NCBI GenBank assembly: GCA_964631745.1
Contig: CAZVWV010000156.1
Location: 1 to 7,878, forward strand
DNA length: 7,878 bases
Direction of reading: 5' to 3'
From: CAZVWV01 sp964631745
GTDB taxonomy: Bacteria > Bdellovibrionota_C > UBA2361 > JBGSMV01
Shown here: piece by piece, positions 1-6,704 of the stretch
Layout: every line of letters starts with the position of its first letter
Position numbering within the stretch: the stretch's first letter is position 1
Made by a program: the position numbers and the translations under genes
Notes under the pieces: model-generated
The model's database searches: none
What the model was told of the DNA's origin: nothing
The model's input: only the letters and a program-made list of their open reading frames with translations

Positions 1-102
1 TTGTGGTTTGGGGATATAGAAGCTTCAGCGCCAGAAGCTCATCTTGGAAACGGGTATCGGCCACAAGCCAGACTTCCCCCACCCCGCCCGTGCCTAAGAG
101 GC
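1..102 (-). pseudogene. Truncated second copy of the kinase P-loop region
   Basis: These bases match 5584-5685 with two mismatches (positions 56 and 77), and both are synonymous in the kinase frame. Read on the minus strand they encode the glycine-rich loop and beta-3 strand of a Hanks kinase (LLGTGGVGEVWLVAD, then ALKLLYPQT). At position 103 similarity stops abruptly: the preceding conserved AGRYRKIR segment seen in the full gene is absent and unrelated sequence follows. The match is cut by the left window edge, so the copy may continue further. It is either the remnant of a duplicated kinase gene, a recombination product, or an assembly join using a strain variant. It has no recognisable start of its own. 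The homology is certain; its nature is not. Confidence 0.75.
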
Positions 103-103
103 C

Positions 104-136
104 GGCCAAGAAAAGTCCCTGAGACTCGGCTTGGTG
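104..136. repeat. 33-bp imperfect palindromic repeat, copy A
   Basis: This matches copy B at 435-467 at 29 of 33 positions in the same orientation. It has partial dyad symmetry: an outer CCAAG (106-110) pairs with CTTGG (129-133), and the inner AGTCCCTGAGACT pairs imperfectly. It begins two bases after the kinase fragment ends, so it sits at a sequence breakpoint. I do not recognise a named repeat family. Confidence 0.6.
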
Positions 137-330
137 CGGCCGCGAAAATTGTTTGGCTGAATATGGTAGCGGTGAAGGGACTGCGACCGTCCGTGGCCCG
201 CGCGCTCGCGGCCACGCTATCCGCTCCGGTCCCGCCGGCGGTGTGGATTTATACATCACATGCGCGCAGCAGTGGGCCGGCGGCATCGCGCGCGGGAAGA
301 AGGTTTTTTCTACTTCCACCGGTGGAGTAT
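137..330. other. GC-rich island of unknown origin, possible gene fragment
   Basis: This stretch is much richer in G and C than the DNA after it, with several runs of alternating GC. Plus-strand frame 3 (from about 153) is open to 371 and over its GC-rich part favours G or C at third positions. It reads as a glycine-rich peptide including DLYITCAQQWAGGIARGKK. That bias suggests a fragment of a gene from a GC-rich genome, but I recognise no family, and the minus strand is also open over much of the stretch, so coding is unproven. Repeat copies A and B bracket the segment. Foreign insertion and misassembly are both possible. Confidence 0.35.
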
Positions 331-434
331 CTTTCCTAAAAATAAGAATTCGTAAATTCACCCGGAACTAGTCGTATCCCTATCACGATATTGCAGACTT
401 ATCTGTAGGGCGGACTAAGCTGAGCCCGACGGCT

Positions 435-467
435 TGGCAAGAAAAGTCTCTGAGACTCTGCTTGGTG
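435..467. repeat. 33-bp imperfect palindromic repeat, copy B
   Basis: Second copy of the repeat at 104-136, same orientation. Here the centre is a perfect inverted repeat, AGTCTC-T-GAGACT (445-457). It is followed immediately by another palindrome at 468-485. Two copies flanking a compositionally distinct segment could be element ends, dispersed palindromic repeats, or recombination points. Confidence 0.6.
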
Positions 468-485
468 GCAGGCGATGTCGCCTGC
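468..485. repeat. Perfect 8-bp inverted repeat with 2-base centre
   Basis: GCAGGCGA (468-475) and TCGCCTGC (478-485) are exact reverse complements around TG. In DNA this is a near-perfect palindrome. As RNA the two-base loop is too tight without opening the innermost pair. No T-run follows, so it is not a standard intrinsic terminator. A protein-binding site or part of the adjoining repeat element is more likely. Confidence 0.6.
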
Positions 486-646
486 GCTATATAGAGCTTT
501 CTTCAGGCGTGTTGCGGCGGGAGGCAATTCACCCTGCTTAACTCACTCTCCAAAACTGCGTTTTTGCTTAACAGGCCAATATTACAGAGCTTTTGTTAGA
601 AGATTGCTTAAGTATTTAGATTTGTTCCACTTATGCATCATTTTAT

Positions 647-663
647 GTTATGAATGCCATAAC
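647..663. promoter_or_regulatory. Operator-like inverted repeat
   Basis: GTTATG (647-652), a five-base spacer, then CATAAC (658-663) form a perfect 6+5+6 inverted repeat about 100 bases upstream of the protease start. Size and symmetry fit the binding site of a dimeric transcription factor. No regulator gene lies in the window, so a role in controlling the protease is inference. Confidence 0.4.
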
Positions 664-755
664 TGTAACTGGATACTCGCGGTTCTTGCTTGGATGAAGT
701 TTGCGCTTTGCTTTTGCTGTTGGATCGTGAGAGCGGCGCTTGAGTTTTTAGTTCT

Positions 756-760
756 GAGGG
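756..760 (+). promoter_or_regulatory. Ribosome binding site deciding the protease start
   Basis: GAGGG ends only one base before the first in-frame ATG (762) but ten bases before the second (771). Usable spacing therefore favours translation from 771, which also gives a conventional signal peptide beginning MPKILKIF. Confidence 0.55.
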
Positions 761-770
761 AATGAATGTT

Positions 771-3017
771 ATGCCGAAGATTCTAAAGATATTTTCTTCG
801 ATGTTTGTGGCAGGTGCGGCTCTTTTGTCGCTCGGAACCTTCTCTGCCGCAGCGCAGGATTTAGCGCCGGTGAAGGATTCCTTCGGTCGCACCTTTGCCA
901 TTAAGGTGGCTGGTGCCGCAGCGAAACCGGATACGGCCGCATTGGCTGTGGCCAAGAGTTTCGTCGACGCCCATAAAGATGCGATCGGCTTGGGCGGCAG
1001 TGAGCTGACCTACCTTGCACCGGAGGGCGATGCTATCGGAACCACAGTTAGAGCTACCCAGTCAATAAACGGCATACCTGTTTATGCAGGCGAGCTTTAC
1101 GTCATCATGAATAAGCTAAACAGGGTGGATTACGTAAAGACCAAGCTTTTAAGAAGTTTACCGGCAAGCCTTACGCCAAATTTAACGCTTAAAGAGGCTG
1201 CGGGCCGCGCCATGGCGTTTGCGGTGGAGGAAGCTAGGGTGCAGACTGCTAAACATGCTCTAAGAGTTTCGGAGAGCGAACTTATGCTTTTGCCACTTGG
1301 GATGTTACGGAACGAATCTGGAGAGAAGCCGGTGCTTGCTTACAGGGTCGAAGTGCTGGATGTGGCCCGCGGCGGGGAGTTGTTTAGCAAGCAGTACTTT
1401 ATTGATGGGCTGAGCGGGGATATTGTGCTGGAGATTAGTGGGAATCATGCTATTTCGACTACTCGGCAGGTGTATGACTGCTCGGGGGGCACTGGCGCAA
1501 ATAGCTGCGTTCTAGATGTTGCCGACCCATATTATCCTGCTTACATTCACGGTCGTTCCGAAGGAAAGCCTGAGCGTGGTCCGTTTCCAAATCCAAACTT
1601 CCCTATATTTTACGGCAGCACTGAGGTTGATGATATGTTTCAACGGTTGCAGGATATTCAGGATTATTTTTCCGCGGTTTTTGGGATTAACGGAATCAAT
1701 GGGCATGGTGGTATGGCGGATTGGCCGAGCGTGCCGCAGAATGTTACGCGGGGGGTGGTGCATAATGATTTGACTAGTTTCAGTCCGGCTTGCCCGGGGG
1801 CGATGTTTAGTGCAAATACTGGAACAGTTACATTCTGCCGAGGCATGCTCACACCAGATGTCGTTGGCCATGAGATGACGCATGGGATAGTACATCATAG
1901 TTTTCACGATGGAGGCGGTTTTCCAATTGGAGATAGCTATGTGGGTCAAACGGGTGCGCTCGATGAGGGATCAGCTGATTATCTTGGGGAACTTGTGGAA
2001 CGCGCACTACTAGGCACAATCGACTGGCAAAGCGATACAGGCGCTTCGGAGCCATTATACCGCGACTTAGCGGATCCACATGCGACATTCCAGTTTGATC
2101 GAGCCTACCCCTATCCCGATCGTTTTTACGACTCAGGGGTTTACTGTGGCTCTGCAGATTTTGGCGGCGCGCACTATAACATGACCATCCTCGCCCATGC
2201 CCTTTACCTCATGTCCGTGGGCGGCGAGCATAATGGCTGTTACATTAACGGTATCGGCACCGATAAGGTTCAGCAGATTATTTTTCGTGGTTGGCGGAAC
2301 CTATTTTCGCGGTCAGTTAGTTTTGCCGAGGCGTATACAGATTTGATACTTGCCTGTAATCAACTCGGCTATTCTTCTGGCGAATGCGCTAGTGTAGAAA
2401 AGGCGTTACAGGCTGTGGAGATGGATCAGCCTGGGAAGTGTAGTTCTGTTCCGGAAGTTGCCCCAGCTTGTGCCGTAAATACTTTTGGCTCCCTCAATAC
2501 CTGTTGGCCAACAGGTGCGAGTGCGACCTACTTCGCGCCTGGGGAGATGGTGGCAATAGATGGTGCAGGCGGGATTGTTGGATCGGAAGTTAAGGTTTTG
2601 CTCTTACCGCACAATGCAAACCGCCCCATCTGGGAGCAGTTTACACCGCTAGCGGAAACTACAACTACGGTTGGGCCTGACGGAGTTAGCTTTGCACCGC
2701 TTACTAACATTACCACTCCTAGCGCTTACGATGTTGTTGTAGATAGCAACATGGATGGTGCTTACCAGCCCTGGGCGGATTCTGTTCAGGCGATTACTGT
2801 GGCTACGCCGGTGGATGGTGATAACCTTTGTTATGTGGGACAGAGTTACACGACCAGTGAAAATTGCCATGATTCCATAAATGACTGCGCCTGTGCCGCT
2901 GGCGAGCAATGCTTGGGTAATTATTCTACCGGGTCGTTACAATATTCATGCGTTGCCGTTTCGCCTGGCGGCGGTGGTAGAGTACGAGGGAAGCAAAAGG
3001 TGCAGCAGGAAGGGTGA
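771..3017 (+). CDS. Secreted M4 (thermolysin-family) zinc metalloprotease precursor
   Basis: An endopeptidase predicted to be exported and to hydrolyse proteins outside the cytoplasm. Residues are numbered from the upstream ATG at 762; the chosen start at 771 is Met4. A signal peptide (residues 4-31) ends with AAA before QD. A fungalysin/thermolysin-type propeptide (about 56-130) and PepSY-like segment (about 140-225) follow. The catalytic domain (about 285-555) has HEMTH at 370-374 (zinc ligands H370 and H374, catalytic E371), DEGSAD with E402 as the expected third zinc ligand, and GGAHYN with H471 matching the M4 transition-state histidine. The C-terminal 190 or so residues are not part of the usual M4 fold. 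They hold nine cysteines, including a cluster at 702-717 (CHDSINDCACAAGEQC), and end in a glycine- and base-rich tail. All catalytic residues are present, so the enzyme should be active after propeptide removal. Its end overlaps no gene; the convergent pilin ends 23 bases away. The exact substrate is unknown. Confidence 0.92.
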   Translation: MPKILKIFSSMFVAGAALLSLGTFSAAAQDLAPVKDSFGRTFAIKVAGAAAKPDTAALAVAKSFVDAHKDAIGLGGSELTYLAPEGDAIGTTVRATQSINGIPVYAGELYVIMNKLNRVDYVKTKLLRSLPASLTPNLTLKEAAGRAMAFAVEEARVQTAKHALRVSESELMLLPLGMLRNESGEKPVLAYRVEVLDVARGGELFSKQYFIDGLSGDIVLEISGNHAISTTRQVYDCSGGTGANSCVLDVADPYYPAYIHGRSEGKPERGPFPNPNFPIFYGSTEVDDMFQRLQDIQDYFSAVFGINGINGHGGMADWPSVPQNVTRGVVHNDLTSFSPACPGAMFSANTGTVTFCRGMLTPDVVGHEMTHGIVHHSFHDGGGFPIGDSYVGQTGALDEGSADYLGELVERALLGTIDWQSDTGASEPLYRDLADPHATFQFDRAYPYPDRFYDSGVYCGSADFGGAHYNMTILAHALYLMSVGGEHNGCYINGIGTDKVQQIIFRGWRNLFSRSVSFAEAYTDLILACNQLGYSSGECASVEKALQAVEMDQPGKCSSVPEVAPACAVNTFGSLNTCWPTGASATYFAPGEMVAIDGAGGIVGSEVKVLLLPHNANRPIWEQFTPLAETTTTVGPDGVSFAPLTNITTPSAYDVVVDSNMDGAYQPWADSVQAITVATPVDGDNLCYVGQSYTTSENCHDSINDCACAAGEQCLGNYSTGSLQYSCVAVSPGGGGRVRGKQKVQQEG

Positions 3018-3039
3018 ATAGGCAATGCCCAACAATAGG

Positions 3040-3294
3040 TTATAAGCCACTTTCACCGCCTTCGCAGTCACCTGGTGCACCGCGACACGCCCCCGGCACA
3101 CTATCCCCGATCTGCTCCTGCACCCAAGTAAGCTTTCCGTTAACCTTCTCACCGACGTTTGATACGGCGACCATGGTTCCTACTGCTAAGAGCGCGATAA
3201 GGAGGACATACTCGACTATTGCGTTGCCTCGGTCGTTGGATCGGCGACTGCACTGGCGGGTTCTTTCCCGGCTGATATCATCAAAATTTGTCAT
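3040..3294 (-). CDS. Flp-type (type IVb) pilin precursor
   Basis: An 84-residue protein with the hallmark of Flp/type IVb pilins: a basic leader ending in DRG, then NAIVEY and a hydrophobic helix (VLLIALLAVGTMVAVS). Cleavage after Gly23 by a prepilin peptidase would put Glu at +5 and Tyr at +6, as in Flp pilins. The subunit would then assemble into a thin adhesive pilus through a Tad-type apparatus, but no tad genes are in the window. The start at 3294 lies 12 bases after a strong AGGAGG (3307-3312). An in-frame ATG at 3354 would extend the leader and lacks a good site. The C-terminal tail after the helix has two Cys (in GACRG and GDCEG), possibly forming a disulfide. It is transcribed in the same direction as the kinase operon, 226 bases downstream of it, and could be co-transcribed or separate. 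Confidence 0.8.
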   Translation of the reverse strand: MTNFDDISRERTRQCSRRSNDRGNAIVEYVLLIALLAVGTMVAVSNVGEKVNGKLTWVQEQIGDSVPGACRGAPGDCEGGESGL

Positions 3295-3306
3295 ACAGCG
3301 CCAAAC

Positions 3307-3312
3307 CTCCTC
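3307..3312 (-). promoter_or_regulatory. Shine-Dalgarno site of the pilin gene
   Basis: The minus strand reads AGGAGG here, a full-consensus site, 12 bases before ATG at 3294. The spacing is slightly long, but no start codon lies between, so it favours 3294 over the upstream in-frame ATG at 3354. Confidence 0.6.
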
Positions 3313-3520
3313 GCCTTTGCGGCTAGGTAATATTCTTAGTGATATAAAACTCATGGCTTTATTTAGAATCGGCCAAAAGGGTGGAAGCTTTAGAAAAATG
3401 GGCTGCGTTATTAAAAAGCGCAGGAAAATAATTGCATAACTGCCTGAAACGTGGTGGCTGAATGCAAATATACGAAATTTTCTTATTTTTCATATCGTTC
3501 TCGTTCTGGGTGTTGCGCTA

Positions 3521-5776
3521 TTATTCTTTAATTCCAACAGTTTCCCGAAATATTTCGTCGAGTCGTTTTTGACGGGCAAGGGCTAGTCCAAAGATTGTTG
3601 GCAAAAATACGAGTACTAACACCATGCCTGGCAAGAAGAATCCCAAAGTAAACAGTGTGTACGATGAGAGCGCCCATAGACATATCACGCCTAACAAAAT
3701 NNNNNNNNNNCAGGTCCTGCCACTCCCGGATCCGGAGGAAGTGCAGGTACTCGTCCCGGCACATCCGCCGGAAGGCGTTGCCGGACAGGGTCTTCTGCTG
3801 GCTGCGCAGGTAGTCCCAAAGTCGCAGATAGGCCTGGAAGTCGCTGCCGTCCGGATCGGGCAGGTAAGCATCGAAAGACTGAACAATAGCGTGAAAAAGA
3901 GCGCTGCGAAGAATTCCGTCTTCAGAGGAAGGCGCCTAATCCACTTCTGTTGCAGAAGATTCCCTGCCATGGTGGCGTGAATTTCTACTCCGGCCATGTC
4001 TTTCATATACGGCGTGTGAAAAATATCGTTGGGCTGCGAGCCGAAGGATACAAAGATCTGCTGGCCTAAAAAGATGTGTGCTCCTGGAATGAAGCGCAAA
4101 AGCTCTGCGTCGCTTGCCCGCATTAATTTTGCTAAAGAGAGTCTACGAAGAGTGCCGCGCGGTCCATAGTAATTAATTAAATCACGCCCGCCAGGGTAAA
4201 TTTTTTTCGGCGCTTCGTCACCAAACAACATGCGCGACATCGGATTTAGTTTGTCAGGACCGTATTCGGAAGCGGTTTGAAAGTTTCGCACTACGCCATT
4301 GGTCTTATATAAGTTTGCAAAATATACGCCCTCGGCTGCACTCGCTAATAGCCCAGATGGTTGAAGGAAGGCTAGCCTGCTATTTTCTGTCAGATCCTCT
4401 GTAATGGTGGGGGGCAGGATTTTCACTATGTATGTGGGCACTTTCTTAAACGAGTCGGCCAAGAGCTGTTCGCCTACCGGATCTAAATTTTCTCCGTAAC
4501 TATAATCAAGCAGCACTAGCTTTGGCTTGTATGGCGCAATGCGCTCTAGAAATTTCACCGTTAGCGCCCTCGGCCAGGGTGACATAGTCGACACGCCTGC
4601 CCAATCGTAGCTCTCTTCATCCACTGTAACCACCAGGACATCTTTGGGCGGCGCTATCGGCCCTCTCAAAATAAACCACAAATTTGTAAGGGTCGGTTCA
4701 ACAAGTTCGCCCACTAGGCCAGAATAGGGCAACACTGGTATGGGGCAAAGAAGATAGAGGTGAACTAGTGTCGCTATAAGAGAAATTCTAATCACCTGCT
4801 TTATGTTATGAATTTTTCGGCTGGACTTGCTGAGCCCTTTGCGCAACCTCGTGAATAACCCCACTATACCGCTGAAAGCGCGCTTACTGGATGGTAGGGC
4901 GGCGGCGCTGTGTTTTAACAGTTCCTCTTTCACCTCCAACATCGAAGCAAAACGATCTTCTTTGGCTTTCTCGGAGCATTTCTGCACAAATTCCTTAAAC
5001 CATGCCGGCAGCGATGCGTTTAGCTTTCGAATATTGGGGAGCGCGGTTCTAAGATGTTTATACTGCAAAGCCACCATGTTCTTGTCGTTGAAAGGTCTCT
5101 GGCCGGTAGTCATCTCAAATGCAGTAATGCCCAGGGCATAGATATCGGTGCGCGGATCTGGGGCTTCACCAAGAAACTGTTCAGGGGCCATGTAAGGACC
5201 CGTGCCTAGTCTTTCGTTGGTTCGTGTGAGCTGTTCATCTTTATCCAGAGCGCGCGCTAGACCGAAGTCTGTCACGATCACCCTATCTTTTTGCATGATA
5301 ATATTATCGGGCTTTAGATCTCGGTGAACTATGTTGTGGATGTGGGCATGATGCAGAGCATCCGCAATTTGGATAAGAATCGATACTGCCTCTTCAAGTT
5401 TGAGTACACCGCCGGAGGCATCCAGGTAATCGCTCAGCGTGGTGCCTTCGATGTACTCCATGGTAAAAAAGTGGCGGCCATCCTCAGTTTGTCCCAGCTC
5501 AAAAACGCGGATGATATTGGGATGTCCCAGTTTGCGCGCGAGCATCACCTCTTGTTGGAAGCGTTTCTCGTATTGAACTTCGTTTGTGGTTTGGGGATAT
5601 AGAAGCTTCAGCGCCAGAAGCTCATCTTGGAAACGGGTGTCGGCCACAAGCCAGACTTCGCCCACCCCGCCCGTGCCTAAGAGGCGAATCTTGCGGTAAC
5701 GCCCCGCAACCAGGGACTCCGCCTTGGGAACCGGCGGCTCGGTTTTGCTTGGCGGCACATCTTCCGATAGCGTCAT
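3521..5776 (-). CDS. Membrane-anchored Ser/Thr protein kinase with CHASE2 sensor domain (C-terminal part disrupted in the assembly)
   Basis: A Hanks-type kinase phosphorylating Ser/Thr, anchored in the inner membrane, with the kinase in the cytoplasm and CHASE2 facing out. Numbered from ATG 5776: glycine loop GTGGVGEV (34-41), beta-3 Lys57, alpha-C Glu76, catalytic HRDLKPDN (D153, K155, N158), DFG (D170), APE (197-199), DIYALG and a complete C-lobe to about 290. All catalytic residues are present. A membrane helix (about 328-346) precedes the CHASE2 domain (about 361-615, with SPWPR and GVEIHA motifs), then helix 621-637. The final hydrophobic stretch follows the gap (3521-3700). Residues corresponding to 3866-3701 are not genuine: they are an HrpA fragment read out of frame plus ten N, so the true middle of the membrane region is missing. 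A TGGTGGA (5784-5790) seven bases upstream supports ATG 5776; an in-frame GTG at 5788 is the alternative. It is the last of three kinase-family genes in an operon, 18 bases after the preceding stop. Confidence 0.88.
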   Translation of the reverse strand: MTLSEDVPPSKTEPPVPKAESLVAGRYRKIRLLGTGGVGEVWLVADTRFQDELLALKLLYPQTTNEVQYEKRFQQEVMLARKLGHPNIIRVFELGQTEDGRHFFTMEYIEGTTLSDYLDASGGVLKLEEAVSILIQIADALHHAHIHNIVHRDLKPDNIIMQKDRVIVTDFGLARALDKDEQLTRTNERLGTGPYMAPEQFLGEAPDPRTDIYALGITAFEMTTGQRPFNDKNMVALQYKHLRTALPNIRKLNASLPAWFKEFVQKCSEKAKEDRFASMLEVKEELLKHSAAALPSSKRAFSGIVGLFTRLRKGLSKSSRKIHNIKQVIRISLIATLVHLYLLCPIPVLPYSGLVGELVEPTLTNLWFILRGPIAPPKDVLVVTVDEESYDWAGVSTMSPWPRALTVKFLERIAPYKPKLVLLDYSYGENLDPVGEQLLADSFKKVPTYIVKILPPTITEDLTENSRLAFLQPSGLLASAAEGVYFANLYKTNGVVRNFQTASEYGPDKLNPMSRMLFGDEAPKKIYPGGRDLINYYGPRGTLRRLSLAKLMRASDAELLRFIPGAHIFLGQQIFVSFGSQPNDIFHTPYMKDMAGVEIHATMAGNLLQQKWIRRLPLKTEFFAALFFTLLFSLSMLTCPIRTAATSRPICDFGTTCAASRRPCPATPSGGCAGTSTCTSSGSGSGRTXXXXILLGVICLWALSSYTLFTLGFFLPGMVLVLVFLPTIFGLALARQKRLDEIFRETVGIKE
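3701..3710. other. Scaffold gap (10 N)
   Basis: Ten unknown bases inside the kinase gene. Ten is probably a placeholder length, so the reading frame across it has no meaning. Sequence on the left (3521-3700) resumes plausible CHASE2-kinase C-terminal membrane helices; sequence on the right (3711-3866) is foreign to the gene. Confidence 0.95.
3711..3866 (-). pseudogene. hrpA: Fragment of ATP-dependent RNA helicase HrpA, probable chimeric sequence
   Basis: On the minus strand, one base out of phase with the kinase, 52 codons read without a stop. They match the conserved C-terminal region of HrpA helicases: SDFQAYLRLWDYLRSQQKTL, then NAFRRMCRDEYL and RIREWQDL. HrpA is a DEAH-box RNA helicase of about 1300 residues, and this piece is only about 4% of it. 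Third positions are nearly all G or C, unlike the surrounding kinase gene. In the kinase frame the same bases give low-complexity Thr/Ser/Cys/Gly residues, typical of wrong-frame reading. The right boundary is uncertain by about 15 bases; the left boundary is the N gap. Wording such as NAFRRMCRDEYL resembles actinobacterial homologues from memory, so the source may be a high-GC contaminant. A true insertion is less likely. Confidence 0.8.
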
Positions 5777-5783
5777 TGTAAAA

Positions 5784-5790
5784 TCCACCA
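5784..5790 (-). promoter_or_regulatory. Ribosome binding site of the CHASE2 kinase gene
   Basis: TGGTGGA on the minus strand lies seven bases before ATG 5776. It contains the alternative GTG start (5788-5786), which itself has no site upstream, so ATG 5776 is preferred. It sits four bases after the stop codon of the preceding pseudokinase. Confidence 0.5.
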
Positions 5791-5794
5791 GGAA

Positions 5795-6679
5795 TTAAAG
5801 CCCTTGGCTGTGAGATTTGAGGTACTTAATGGCGCGCGTTAGCGAATGGTAGCGCCAGAATCTGCTTTTTCGCAGGCATTTTCTCACAAAAGATTGGTAC
5901 CACTCCGGAATATCGGAGCGATACAAGCTAATCTCTGGAGGCTCTTTGTATAGATGCATATTAAAGAGCTGTTCTAAGTCCCTCGACTGGAAAGTCGGTA
6001 CGCCGGTCGCCATTTCGTGCGCCAACAGGCCAAGATTGTAGATCATGCTTGGCTCATCCACCTGTCCGCCGCTCCTTGTATCCGGAGCATGGTAGACAGC
6101 CGTGGGTATATCCATAACGGAACAGACCCCGCTTGCCGTTATTAAATTTTGATCTTCCGAGCGGTAATAGAGTTTTGCACCGGCGGCTGTAATGAAGATA
6201 CTCCGGGGACGAATAGGGAGCAGCAAAATATTAAGAGAATTCGCAAAGCTTGCGGCCTCAAATAACTCGGTTAGTGTCGATACAATCTGGGGAAAACTTA
6301 GTCCACCGGTGTCCTCTCCAAGCAAAGTATCTAACCGTTGTGCTTCCACATACTCCATCGTAAAGAAGTGTTGCTCTGCGCCTCGTGGGCTGAAATCAAA
6401 AATTCGAACGAAGCCGGGATGCTGCATTAGCTTGGCTTCACTCATTTCCTGTTCAAACCGTTGGTACGCACGTGAATTAAATATGAGCTCTCTACCTAAA
6501 AGTTTTAGAGCGATCTGCTGATCCTCATTGTGGGTGTCGGCCACTAACCAAACAGAGCTATTTTTGCCGGAATTTATCTTACTGATCTTGCGGTAACGTC
6601 CGGCGATAAGCGGCTCCTGAGGCTGCGTATCGGAGCTTGAAACTTCTTTGCTTTCTTCAGTTGAGTTGCTAGTTTCCAT
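5795..6679 (-). CDS. Protein pseudokinase, downstream member of the tandem pair
   Basis: A 294-residue cytoplasmic protein with the Hanks kinase fold but without a working active site. Recognisable parts are AGRYRKI, VWLVAD, ALKLL (beta-3 Lys59), FFTMEYVE, HAPD (for APE) and IYNLGLLAHEMATG. The glycine loop is degraded (NSGKNSSV). The HRDLKPDN motif is replaced by LLPIRPRS, so the catalytic Asp is Pro155. DFG is replaced by RSE (173-175), and the Asp of DIY is Met. It keeps Lys59 and the alpha-C Glu78, so nucleotide binding is conceivable but phosphotransfer is not expected. The N-terminus is a short Ser/Thr/Glu-rich tail that could be phosphorylated by the neighbouring kinase. There is no membrane segment. 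The start is ATG 6679, six bases after AGGAGAA; a longer in-frame start at 6745 overlaps the upstream gene and is unlikely. It is roughly two-thirds identical to its upstream neighbour. Confidence 0.85.
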   Translation of the reverse strand: METSNSTEESKEVSSSDTQPQEPLIAGRYRKISKINSGKNSSVWLVADTHNEDQQIALKLLGRELIFNSRAYQRFEQEMSEAKLMQHPGFVRIFDFSPRGAEQHFFTMEYVEAQRLDTLLGEDTGGLSFPQIVSTLTELFEAASFANSLNILLLPIRPRSIFITAAGAKLYYRSEDQNLITASGVCSVMDIPTAVYHAPDTRSGGQVDEPSMIYNLGLLAHEMATGVPTFQSRDLEQLFNMHLYKEPPEISLYRSDIPEWYQSFVRKCLRKSRFWRYHSLTRAIKYLKSHSQGL

Positions 6680-6685
6680 ACTGAC

Positions 6686-6692
6686 TTCTCCT
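6686..6692 (-). promoter_or_regulatory. Ribosome binding site of the downstream pseudokinase
   Basis: AGGAGAA on the minus strand, six bases before ATG 6679, fixes this start over the upstream ATG at 6745. The same site and flanks recur before the other pseudokinase (7598-7604), showing the duplication included the translation signal. Confidence 0.7.
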
Positions 6693-6704
6693 GATAACTC
6701 GGAA

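Larger units (their letters stand above)
486..761 (+). promoter_or_regulatory. Leader and probable promoter region of the M4 protease gene
   Basis: I see no convincing gene here. The open frame at 475-765 has an implausible Cys/Trp-rich composition and no family resemblance. The stretch is AT-richer than its surroundings, especially 585-665, and should hold the protease promoter. A weak candidate is a -35-like TTGTTC (622-627) with a -10-like TATGTT (644-649), spacing 16, overlapping the inverted repeat at 647-663. The match to sigma-70 consensus is poor and the call is tentative. Confidence 0.35.

Noticed and set aside
475..765. 96-codon plus-strand open frame before the protease
   Set aside because: It is Cys/Trp-rich with no family signature, starts inside a palindrome, and overlaps the protease ribosome site and start.
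3014..3439. 141-codon plus-strand open frame opposite the pilin
   Set aside because: It lies antisense to the well-supported pilin, and its Ser/Arg/Pro-rich composition is typical of a shadow frame.
3640..3760. Kinase-HrpA fusion protein
   Set aside because: The frames are out of phase and separated by an N gap, and only about 52 HrpA residues are present, so a functional fusion is not supported.
3624..3980. Plus-strand open frame through the N run
   Set aside because: It crosses the assembly gap and is antisense to both the kinase and the HrpA fragment.
4800..4813. 14-base identity with 642-655 (TTTATGTTATGAAT)
   Set aside because: One copy is inside kinase coding sequence, AT-rich and without dyad extension, so chance is sufficient.
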